Assembly (NCBI RefSeq): GCF_003149085.1
Contig: NZ_QGDT01000001.1
Coordinates: forward strand, 620,001 to 684,000
Direction of reading: 5' to 3'
DNA length: 64,000 bases
Origin: Dyadobacter jejuensis
Lineage (GTDB): Bacteria > Bacteroidota > Bacteroidia > Cytophagales > Spirosomataceae
This document shows positions 17,047-25,379 of this stretch, in pieces. The notes below the pieces were generated by a model. It saw nothing but the letters and a program-made list of their open reading frames with translations. It had not been told where the DNA came from and searched no databases. A program made the position numbers and the translations under genes. How positions within the stretch are numbered: position 1 is the stretch's first letter; every line of letters begins with the position of its first letter.

Positions 17047-19878
17047 ATGAAATCATTTTTTACGCTAATCAAATCACTATCCTTGGCCATGTTGTATTTC
17101 ACAACATCAGCAACAGCAGCAACTTACAGCGTCACCAGCCTAGCAGATGCAGGGGCAGGTTCTCTTCGTACCGCCATCACCAGCGCCAACGCTGCTGGTG
17201 CAGGGCCACATACCATCAACTTCAATGTGCCGGGTGTCATCACCTTGGCTAGCGCATTACCAGATATTACAAGTTCCATAACCTTTAATGGCTATACAAC
17301 TGGTGCTGGAAGTGTTGCCGGCCCTATAGCTACTAGAAACATCACAGTGGGTATCAATGCCAATGGTGGAACATTTGATGTATTTATAGTAAAAGCAAAT
17401 AACTGCGTCTTTAGTGGGTTGGCTATTTATGGAATGTCATCTGGGCGTGGAGGAATAAATATTGGAAAATCTGGAGCTTCAGTAAATGGCTGTTGGATAT
17501 GGGGTTGCTTCCTTCAAACAGATGTATCAGGTATGGCTAATGGAGCTGGTATTGGCATATTATCAAGCCAAGGTATTATTACATCGGGTGTGTCTAATGT
17601 GAAAAATATAACAGTTGGGGTCAAGTCAACAAGTACTCCTGCAAATGCTGCGAATGAAGGGAATTTGATTTCCTGTTCTGCAACTACCAACTATGACGGG
17701 ATTCGATTATACAGTATAGATAATGCAATCATTGCTGGTAACTACATTGGCATCAATAGAGCAGGAAATGCTCCCTTAGTAGTGAATCCTCTAATTAGTG
17801 GTTATGGAATCTCCATAAACAATGGGTTAAATTGCCGTATAGGAACGGACGGGAATGGAGTAAATGACTTACTCGAACGTAACTTCATTAGTGGTAATAC
17901 GAGTGCAGGTATCCTACTTGCAGGCAATACTACGCTGGCTACCACCCTAGGACAATCGGGCAGGTCGCCAGGCAACAACTTAATTGCAGGTAATTATATA
18001 GGTCTGGGTGCAGATGGCCTATCTAATGTTGCAAATGATGGAGATGGTATTTTTCTGCTCAACGCTAATGGAAATAGTATTGGCTCCTTAACTGATCCTG
18101 CCATGGGTAACGTGATAGGTTGGAATCGGAATGGAATCCTTTTTGGCGCCAATTTTACGATTTCAGGTTCGACATCGATTTCAGCAAACGACCACATAAT
18201 TGCAAACAACTACATAGGAGTTGGCAAAGATGGGACTACACCAGCGGGTAATACTGGAAACGGCATAGAGATTAAAAGTGGTAGAGGCAATTTGATATCC
18301 AAAAACATCATCGCCAACAACTTAATAAATGGAATTGCAATACGAGGCGTATCCACTGCAGATTATTATCCGGATGCTACTGATAATAAGTTAACAGAGA
18401 ACAGTGTTTATGATAATGGATCCTTAGGAATTGACTTGAACCCCACTTATCTTGTAAATCCCAATGACGGTCTACTGGAAACTCCGTCCGTTACTGTAGC
18501 TAATAGAAATATGGACTACCCCATCCTAACACAAAACTGTTTATCGGGGAATAACCTAACGATTGCGGGCTATATCGGAAATGTGGCTGCCGGTACTCCC
18601 ACCTTTGCAGGCGCTACTGTGGAGATTTTCATAGCCGACCCAAGCCCTGCCAATCAGGGCGGAAATGTGATAGCAGGTGATGGAAAAAACCTTCAACATG
18701 GAGAGGGCCGGACCTATATCGGTACGCTTACTGCCAACGGCAATAGTCTTTTCTCAGGTACGCTCAATGTAGCGGGCATGGGCATTACCTCGATCACGGA
18801 ACTTACAGGCACCGCTACCTCTACAACTGGTAGCACCTCGGAGTTTGGGGCCAATGTGATAGTTAGCGATATTCCCACTGCACCAATTATTGGAGTCATC
18901 ACCCAGCCAACCTGCACGGTGGCCACCGGAAGTGTCGACCTTAGTGGATTACCTTCCTCTGGAACCTGGACCATCAGCATAAGTCCCGCCGTAGGGGGAG
19001 CCACAGGCACAGCGGGTTCTGGAACCACAACCACCATCGGAAACCTTCCAGCCGGAACCTATGCTTTTATGGTTACCTCGGTCGGATCTTGTGCATCTCC
19101 TTCCAGTGCTAGTGCTACCATCAATCCGCAACCCGCCAATACCGCACCGAGCTTAACCGTCGGAAGCCCCGTATGTAATGGCGTCACTACTTATAATGTA
19201 AGTTTTACCAGCGATGGAACTGTGAGCAGTAGTGCGGGTACTGTCAGTGGCAATATGGTGATCAATATACCAGAAGGCACCAATGTAGTAATAACGTCAA
19301 CTTCGGCCAATGGCTGCGGTGTTGCTCAGAAGACGGTTACCTCACCCAATTGTGCATTACCCGTAACTTTAATCAACTTCAATGCCGTCTTGGACGAAAG
19401 TTCGGTGCGCCTGCAGTGGGAAACGGCTAATGAGATAGACTTCTCTCATTTTGAAGTGGAACGTAGCGTTGAAGGGGTGAACTTTGCAGTCATTTCGACT
19501 TTGCAAGGCAGTAATGCTGGGACTTATACGACTGTGGATGCCTCACCAAACGAAGGAGACAATTATTATCGTTTGAAAATGATGGACAAGGACGGAACCT
19601 ATTCTTTTTCGAGACTGGTGTCTGTTACTGTAGAGCGGAATGGCCGATATGTAAGCGTTGAGAATCCCGTAAGCAATAAGCGCATTATGGTTCGAACCAA
19701 CCTTGCCGATCCCCGATTTACACTGCTCAGTGTCGTGGGGACAGAAATAGCCATTAAAAAGCTGGGCCAGTCTGGGGAAAATATTTCTTTAGATGTAAGC
19801 CACTTACCTACCGGCGTGTATATCCTCCAAGTTATGGCCGAGGGTAGGTATTTGACAAAGAAGATACTCATTCCATAG
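17047..19878 (+). CDS. Secreted right-handed beta-helix protein with T9SS C-terminal sorting domain
   Basis: A 943-residue cell-surface or secreted protein. The signal peptide covers about residues 1-24 (hydrophobic core ending TSATA). A segment like CSLREA-type starts (YSVTSLADAGAGSLRTAI) leads into parallel beta-helix repeats to about residue 480, with recurring phrases such as IAGNYIGLGADG and IANNYIGVGKDG. A low-complexity Thr/Ser/Gly stalk follows, with an Ig/FN3-like module near 775-868 (LQWETANEIDFSHFEVERS). The last 75 residues form a type A T9SS sorting domain ending LPTGVYILQVMAEGRYLTKKILIP-like, which is cleaved on export and often linked to A-LPS. Role is inferred as adhesin or polysaccharide-binding; no catalytic residues are evident. 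The gene stands alone with its own terminator. Confidence 0.85.
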   Translation: MKSFFTLIKSLSLAMLYFTTSATAATYSVTSLADAGAGSLRTAITSANAAGAGPHTINFNVPGVITLASALPDITSSITFNGYTTGAGSVAGPIATRNITVGINANGGTFDVFIVKANNCVFSGLAIYGMSSGRGGINIGKSGASVNGCWIWGCFLQTDVSGMANGAGIGILSSQGIITSGVSNVKNITVGVKSTSTPANAANEGNLISCSATTNYDGIRLYSIDNAIIAGNYIGINRAGNAPLVVNPLISGYGISINNGLNCRIGTDGNGVNDLLERNFISGNTSAGILLAGNTTLATTLGQSGRSPGNNLIAGNYIGLGADGLSNVANDGDGIFLLNANGNSIGSLTDPAMGNVIGWNRNGILFGANFTISGSTSISANDHIIANNYIGVGKDGTTPAGNTGNGIEIKSGRGNLISKNIIANNLINGIAIRGVSTADYYPDATDNKLTENSVYDNGSLGIDLNPTYLVNPNDGLLETPSVTVANRNMDYPILTQNCLSGNNLTIAGYIGNVAAGTPTFAGATVEIFIADPSPANQGGNVIAGDGKNLQHGEGRTYIGTLTANGNSLFSGTLNVAGMGITSITELTGTATSTTGSTSEFGANVIVSDIPTAPIIGVITQPTCTVATGSVDLSGLPSSGTWTISISPAVGGATGTAGSGTTTTIGNLPAGTYAFMVTSVGSCASPSSASATINPQPANTAPSLTVGSPVCNGVTTYNVSFTSDGTVSSSAGTVSGNMVINIPEGTNVVITSTSANGCGVAQKTVTSPNCALPVTLINFNAVLDESSVRLQWETANEIDFSHFEVERSVEGVNFAVISTLQGSNAGTYTTVDASPNEGDNYYRLKMMDKDGTYSFSRLVSVTVERNGRYVSVENPVSNKRIMVRTNLADPRFTLLSVVGTEIAIKKLGQSGENISLDVSHLPTGVYILQVMAEGRYLTKKILIP

Positions 19879-20487
19879 ACTCTATCACGGCTGATTTGAA
19901 TTGCTTTTGGCGGTCGGTGGTTAGACTTATCCTTAAAACTATTTTCTTGCTTCTGACTGGTGGATCATAACGAAATTGAAAATGTTCTTTCAATATCATT
20001 CGTGATACGGTCTCTTAGTAAGGAGATAAAAAAAGAATTAAAATTCCCTATGTCATTTTTAGTGGCATAGGGAATTTTATATAAGACCCGGTCCTTCTAT
20101 ACCCCTAAGGCGGCCCTATGGATACTTCTTCTTTTTACATAAACTAATCTGACTCCGCACCCAGATAGCCTTAATATTGGAACAAAATAAGCCGTGAAAT
20201 TTACATTATCTTCTTCAATACCCATCTTTATTCTCTCGCCAAAGCCTATGATTAGCCCGCTATGACTGATTATTACTATTCTGAAAACTTTGTTATACCC
20301 CGTTAAACGTACCGCTCCACAGAGGAAGTGAGGTGTCAATTTTCAACGTTTCCAAAACGATGCTTCTGTAAAATCGCATCTTAGGATCGCAGGCCTATCC
20401 TCCTTATATATGGTAATGTTTTAATAGAAAGATATTAAGTCAAGATTACAACCGTTTACAAGAATTCCCAGAGGAAATATGTTCCTT
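19879..20487. other. Intergenic region with no gene seen
   Basis: About 600 bp between the T9SS protein and the GxGYxYP remnant. Apart from the terminator at 20039-20079 I see no gene. A minus-strand 80-codon frame (20097-20339) has no family features and is rejected. The part after 20100 may hold unrecognisable 3' debris of the truncated GxGYxYP gene. Confidence 0.5.
20039..20079. terminator. Terminator of the T9SS protein gene
   Basis: 14-bp perfect stem (20039-20052 with 20066-20079; core AATTCCCTATG) with a 13-nt loop and T4 at the 3' end, 160 bp after the stop of the beta-helix gene. Confidence 0.78.
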
Positions 20488-21171
20488 TTAGCCCATCCTT
20501 TTCAGGCAGATGGCCAAAAAGTCAAACCTTCTCCATTTATGGCAGCTGATATTGTCCTTGAATTTTAAATCCCGAAAATCGACCAACACCGAAAAGTTAG
20601 ATTCTTTGAGTTCGGCCGCAAGGTCGGGAGATAGAACGAGTCCATCCGTTTGGCCCGCTATGGTCGTCCCCGCTTCGATGGTTGCATCCTGTAGTTCTGG
20701 GTCATATATAATCAATCCCTTTATATGCGAATCGAATATTTTCAATAGGGCATGCTATCCCGGATTATTAGCCGACTTACTGATCGGCAATACTTGCTTG
20801 GGAATATCTCCAAACAGTTCTTTAAGCCATAGACCGGCCATTTGAGCCTGATCAGGATAACGAGGCAGGGTATCGTGTGCCCAGCCGCTGCGGTTGTTGG
20901 CACAATAGGTATTAGTAACATATATTTTTTTAGTGCTCGACCTGTTGACAATGCCCTGTAAAACAACGGCCGAAATCTGGGCATCGCGGCTGTTGAATTG
21001 CAGGTCTACGATTACCAGTTCCTTGGCCTGTACTTTCACTTTTGGATAAAGCTTGTCAACCGGAATTTGTTCCGATTTGTTGGTTTGAGTATCTGCACAG
21101 CTAATAAATAACAATGTGCAAATAGAAAGAAATATCTGTTTCGAAAAGTTTAACCTATGAATGGAGGACAA
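20488..21171 (-). pseudogene. Truncated GxGYxYP-family lipoprotein gene with premature stop
   Basis: The frame encodes a lipoprotein start (hydrophobic segment then lipobox LLFISC) and a conserved N-terminal region (ELVIVDLQFNSRDAQISAVVLQG, VNRSSTKKIYVTNTY) resembling the GxGYxYP family of putative glycoside-active proteins. An in-frame TAG at 20755-20757 interrupts it; translation beyond continues in the same frame (HALLKIFDSHIKGLIIYDPEL), so a TGG-to-TAG change is likely rather than a frameshift. The frame then ends after about 228 codons, less than half the family's usual length, and the GxGYxYP core is missing. The 5' end is also lost: the only start is a TTG exactly at the junction with an ECF sigma fragment at 21171. 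Confidence 0.75.
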
Positions 21172-21326
21172 AACTCCGTATCCTTTGTAAATCGAGTAGC
21201 ATAATTAAAGAGCAGTCTGTACCGTCGCTTCGTTAGCTCATCGAAAGCCTCGCCGTCTCCGTTTCTGAACCTTGCCCAAAGTTCGGGCAAGCACGATTCA
21301 TCAGAAGGAATATTAGTACTACTCAT
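21171..21326 (-). pseudogene. ECF sigma factor gene, 5' fragment only
   Basis: From ATG 21324-21326 the first 52 residues match the N-terminus of RpoE-type ECF sigma factors: LPELWARFRNGDGEAFDELTKRRYRLLFNY followed by ATRFTKDTEF, which is region 2.1 to early 2.2 (split here to show the parts). Homology stops at 21171 and six unrelated codons lead to a stop at about 21150. Regions 2.3 to 4 are missing, so it cannot act as a sigma factor. The break coincides with the first base of the GxGYxYP remnant, so one deletion probably removed the rest of this gene and everything between. In this phylum ECF sigma genes usually precede anti-sigma FecR and SusC/SusD genes. Confidence 0.75.
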
Positions 21327-21450
21327 GCGTGTATATGTTTTCAAAAAATTTAAAAGAGAAGGAGAATGATAGGTAGGTTCAATATCCAAACTATTTCTGT
21401 TCCCCTGCTTTCCCATCCACCAAGGACACAATTCTTAAGGGACCAGTCGC

Positions 21451-22908
21451 TTAAGCGATAATTCCCTTTACCAAATTTCCAGCCACATCGGTAAGGCGGT
21501 AGCGGCGTCCTTGGTGTTTAAACACTAGCTTTTCATGGTCCAGCCCTAGTTGATTTAAAATGGTGGCGTGCAAATCATGGACATGAACCGGATCCCTTAT
21601 GATATTATAGCCTAGATCATCCGTTTCGCCGTATTCTATACCCGGTTTGATACCTCCGCCTGCCATCCATATGGTAAAGGCCCTGGGGTGATGGTCCCGG
21701 CCATAATTTTCTTTTGTAAATTCGCCTTGGCAATAATTTGTTCGTCCAAATTCCCCTCCCCATATCACTAGCGTCTCATCGAGCAGGCCTCTCTGCTTCA
21801 AATCGGTCACCAATGCGGCCGATGCCTGATCCACGTCCTTACTTTGAGCCCTTATCTCCATGGGTAAATTGGCATGCCCATCCCAGCCCTGATGATAAAG
21901 CTGTACGAAGCGCACACCTTGTTCCGATAGTTTTCGGGCCAAAAGGCAATTCGCAGCATATGTCCCTGGTATTAAGGAGTCTGCGCCATACATTTTAATG
22001 ATCGATTCAGGTTCTTTACTCATGTCCGTCACTTCGGGTACGGCAGTTTGCATCCTAAATGCCATTTCATATTGCTGTATTTTAGTCACTATCTCAGGAT
22101 CTTCAAATTCGTCAAATGATCCTTGATTAAGGGCTGCCAATTTGTCCAGCATATCCCTGCGGTCTACCCGATCCATACCGTCAGGGTCGCCAAGGTAAAG
22201 TACCGGGTTTTCTCCACTGCTAAACTGCACTCCCTGATGGACGGAATCGAGGAATCCGTTGGTCCATAATTTAGAATAAACGCCCTGTCCATTCCCTATT
22301 CCTCTGGATAACAAAACACAAAAGCCGGGCAAATTCTGATTTTCACTACCCAATCCATAACTTAGCCAAGCGCCCATGCTGGGGCGGTTACCTACCTGTG
22401 CGCCACTTTGGAAAAAAGTGAGTGCCGGATCATGATTGATGGCATCCGTATTCATCGATTTTATGATACAGATATCATCTGCAATTCCTGCTGTATAAGG
22501 TAATAACTCGCTTATGGAGGATCCGGATTTGCCGTGTTGGGCAAAATTAAAAATGGATCCTGCCAGTGGAAACCGAGACTGTTTGGCCGTCATGCCGGTC
22601 AATCGCTGCCCCCCTCTCACCGATTCAGGCAGATCTTGGCCATACATTTTGTTCAATAACGGTTTATTGTCAAATAGCTCGTATTGAGAGGGAGCTCCAT
22701 TCTGAAACAAATAGATCACCCGTTTGGCTTTAGGTGCAAAATGGGGCAAACGAGATACGATGTCGTTTACACTGCTTCCCCCTATTCCTTTTAGCAGGTC
22801 GGGGACCAAGAGCGTACCCAATGCTGCACTTCCTAATCCTAAACTAAGTTTAGATAAAAAGTGCCTGCGGTTGACGTTCATCCCAAAATCAAAAATCGGC
22901 TTTTCCAT
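21451..22908 (-). CDS. DUF1501 domain-containing exported protein
   Basis: A 485-residue protein of the DUF1501 family, which is related to the sulfatase/alkaline-phosphatase fold. The N-terminus has a Tat-type signal (NRRHFLSKLSLGLGSAALG). Family landmarks include APKAKRVIYLFQNGAPSQYE, GWDGHANL, VIWGGEFGRT, the segment GRDHHPRAFTIWMAGGGIK and the final LGLDHEKLVFKHQGRRYRLTDV. It lies 44 bp downstream of the DUF1549/DUF1553 cytochrome protein and is probably the last intact gene of the operon. Such pairs are abundant in Planctomycetes and some Bacteroidota; the biochemical role is not established, though sulfated-polysaccharide use is often proposed. Confidence 0.93.
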   Translation of the reverse strand: MEKPIFDFGMNVNRRHFLSKLSLGLGSAALGTLLVPDLLKGIGGSSVNDIVSRLPHFAPKAKRVIYLFQNGAPSQYELFDNKPLLNKMYGQDLPESVRGGQRLTGMTAKQSRFPLAGSIFNFAQHGKSGSSISELLPYTAGIADDICIIKSMNTDAINHDPALTFFQSGAQVGNRPSMGAWLSYGLGSENQNLPGFCVLLSRGIGNGQGVYSKLWTNGFLDSVHQGVQFSSGENPVLYLGDPDGMDRVDRRDMLDKLAALNQGSFDEFEDPEIVTKIQQYEMAFRMQTAVPEVTDMSKEPESIIKMYGADSLIPGTYAANCLLARKLSEQGVRFVQLYHQGWDGHANLPMEIRAQSKDVDQASAALVTDLKQRGLLDETLVIWGGEFGRTNYCQGEFTKENYGRDHHPRAFTIWMAGGGIKPGIEYGETDDLGYNIIRDPVHVHDLHATILNQLGLDHEKLVFKHQGRRYRLTDVAGNLVKGIIA

Positions 22909-22952
22909 ATGTATTCGCTATTAGCCCAACGGACGGGGCCGTTTGGGCTATT

Positions 22953-25271
22953 CTAAGATTTAGTAATGGTTTCTTCCATATTGTATATCGTGCTTATCAC
23001 CCGCATTAAAGCCGCTGCCTGGTCTTTCGTAATGCCTTTCGGGTGGGGATACTCTCCGACGTTGAGTACTTTATCGGCTTTCCCCTTAGCCTTAGTGAGT
23101 TTCAACAATTCGCTGTTATAATATTCCATCAGAAGCTTCACCTCCCGTTCTGTAGGAGAACGACAAACAATTTTACGGAACAATTCGGCAATCTTATCCT
23201 CTGTGGACAATTGCCTACCTTCCATCCGTTCGGCTAGCACCCGCGACGCTTCGAGTACCGTAGGGTCATTCATCATGATGAGGGCTTGTAATGGCGTATT
23301 AGTCTTTTGCCTCGTCACTTCACAGTGATCCCGGCTGCTGGCATCAAAAACAATCATGGCTGGAGGGGGGAGAGTCAGCTTGATAAATGTATACAGGCCG
23401 CGTCGATACAGCTGGTCGCCCTTGTCTTGGACGTACGTTTTAAGGCTCCCCCTATTGGCCGTGGTGGCTTCCCAAATACCCTTAGGCTGATACGGTTTTA
23501 CACTGGGCCCACCAATTTTAGGTACCAAAAGACCACTGCTCGATAAGACAATATCTCGGATGATTTCGGCAGGAACCCGGTATCTTACTCCTGCTGACAA
23601 GTAAATATTTTCTGGATCTTTTTCCTTTTTTTCTTTGGTCAATTTGGACGATTGCCGATACGTGGCCGACATGACGATTTGTTTTACCAGGCGTTTTATA
23701 TTCCAGCCATGATTCATAAAGTCGACGGCGAGCCAATCCAGCAAGGCGGGGTGAGAAGGCATATTACCCTGCATGCCAAAATCACCCGTACTTTTTACGA
23801 TCCCTAAGCCAAAAATCTCCTGCCATACCTGATTTACAAATACCCTCGCGGTTAGCGGGTTATCTTTACTAACCGTCCATTTGGCCAATCCTAAACGATT
23901 TCGGGGATATTTGGTAGTATCAAAAGCCATCACCGCCTTTAATCCATTGGCGGTAACCAGCTTACCAGGTGCGTCATATACACCGCGATTAAGTATGTAG
24001 GTATTTCTTAGGCTGTCCATTTCCCCCATCACCGAAAGGGAGATGGTACTGGTGTCCTTACTGTTTATAAAGGTTAGGAGATTTTTCACCTCATCGTGTT
24101 TGATATTTAATATAGGACTAGTGGCCAGTCCATTTCCTTTCAGCGATTCTTGACCGGCCTCCTTGGAATTATTAAAAAAAGCAAACAACCGGTAATAATC
24201 TTCCTGTGAAATAGGATCGTACTTATGGTCATGACACTGGGCGCATTCTACGGTGAGGCCCAATAGGCCCGAACTGAACGTCTTGGTCTTGTCCAGATGA
24301 TACTCAACCCTGTATTCCTCACGAATAATGCCCGCCTCTTCATTGTACTTATGATTACGTAAAAAAGCCGTAGCCAGTATTTGCTCTTTGCTGGCATTGG
24401 GCAGCATATCACCGGCAAGTTGCCAAATTACAAATCGATCATAAGGTATATTTTTATTAAAAGCATGGATCACCCAATCTCGCCATGGCCATTGCGTTCG
24501 GGCATTGTCGTTCTGGTAGCCGTAGGAGTCGGCAAACCTGCCGATGTCCAACCAATGAAGGGCCATTTTCTCGCCATAGGCTTTTTGACCGATCAACTCG
24601 TCGACTAGTTTTTCGTAAGCCTTATCGTCTTCCGCTTTCTCGAACTTCTGCTGGAGCGCCAGTGAGGGAGCCAGCCCGGTAAGATCCAAAGACAATCTTT
24701 TGATTAATTGTTGCTGACTGGCCTGTTCATTGGGCTCAAGCCCCTTTTCCTCCATCTTGGCCAGTACAAAATAATCTATTTCATTGATCGGCCAATTATC
24801 ATCACTTACCTCTGGCAAGGCACTTTGCTTGGGTTTTATAAAAGCCCAATGTTGTTCATATTGGCCTCCCTGCTCAATCCACCGTTTCAGTAAACCTATT
24901 TCTTTTTCTGTCAAAAGTCCCAAATGTGACTCAGGGGTCGGCATCTGATAATCGGGATCACTGGAGGTGACCCTCCTATAAAGTTCGGACGCCTCGGGGT
25001 CGCCTGGCATAATAGCAAAGGCTTTCCCACTTTTAAGTTTGGCATAGGCACTTTCAGCATTATCAAGACGAAGCCCCGCTTCTTGCTTGTTGGCATCAGG
25101 ACCATGACAGGCAAAGCATTTGTCCGACAATATGGGTCGTATATCGAAGTTGTAGCTGACGGCTTCGGTCCCGCCAAGCTTCGTTAGCGTCCCGTTATTT
25201 TGAAAACAGGAAACCAGCAGAATCACCATTGCAGCAGATAATCCCAATAAAAAATAGATTCGTTTTTTCAT
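22953..25271 (-). CDS. PSD1 / planctomycete-type cytochrome c lipoprotein (DUF1549-DUF1553)
   Basis: A 772-residue predicted lipoprotein (lipobox LLVSC, Cys22). The N-terminal planctomycete cytochrome c domain has a haem motif CFACH (residues 52-56) with a downstream Met-containing segment (DPDYQMPTPES). Then come DUF1549 (about 135-350; it contains a second CxxCH, ECAQCHDHKYDP) and DUF1553 (about 460-730; LTARVFVNQVWQEIFGLGIV, FDASSRDHCEVTRQKTNTPL). Length and order are normal for the family. It lies between a sulfatase (108 bp upstream) and a DUF1501 protein (44 bp downstream). Likely periplasmic or outer-membrane redox protein working with the DUF1501 partner; substrate unknown. Confidence 0.94.
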   Translation of the reverse strand: MKKRIYFLLGLSAAMVILLVSCFQNNGTLTKLGGTEAVSYNFDIRPILSDKCFACHGPDANKQEAGLRLDNAESAYAKLKSGKAFAIMPGDPEASELYRRVTSSDPDYQMPTPESHLGLLTEKEIGLLKRWIEQGGQYEQHWAFIKPKQSALPEVSDDNWPINEIDYFVLAKMEEKGLEPNEQASQQQLIKRLSLDLTGLAPSLALQQKFEKAEDDKAYEKLVDELIGQKAYGEKMALHWLDIGRFADSYGYQNDNARTQWPWRDWVIHAFNKNIPYDRFVIWQLAGDMLPNASKEQILATAFLRNHKYNEEAGIIREEYRVEYHLDKTKTFSSGLLGLTVECAQCHDHKYDPISQEDYYRLFAFFNNSKEAGQESLKGNGLATSPILNIKHDEVKNLLTFINSKDTSTISLSVMGEMDSLRNTYILNRGVYDAPGKLVTANGLKAVMAFDTTKYPRNRLGLAKWTVSKDNPLTARVFVNQVWQEIFGLGIVKSTGDFGMQGNMPSHPALLDWLAVDFMNHGWNIKRLVKQIVMSATYRQSSKLTKEKKEKDPENIYLSAGVRYRVPAEIIRDIVLSSSGLLVPKIGGPSVKPYQPKGIWEATTANRGSLKTYVQDKGDQLYRRGLYTFIKLTLPPPAMIVFDASSRDHCEVTRQKTNTPLQALIMMNDPTVLEASRVLAERMEGRQLSTEDKIAELFRKIVCRSPTEREVKLLMEYYNSELLKLTKAKGKADKVLNVGEYPHPKGITKDQAAALMRVISTIYNMEETITKS

Positions 25272-25379
25272 TTGTTGGTCTTTATCTATTTAAATCCTAT
25301 ACGGGCCCTCTGGTTACTTTAAGGATTTGAAAACTACCAATTTGACTTAAATGGGACCTTGCTTATAATACATAGGCCA

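Noticed and set aside
20097-20339. 80-codon minus-strand gene
   Set aside because: No recognisable features; probably chance or 3' debris of the adjacent pseudogene.
20742-20760. Frameshift between the two halves of the GxGYxYP remnant
   Set aside because: Codon counting shows both halves are in the same frame; only a TAG separates them.
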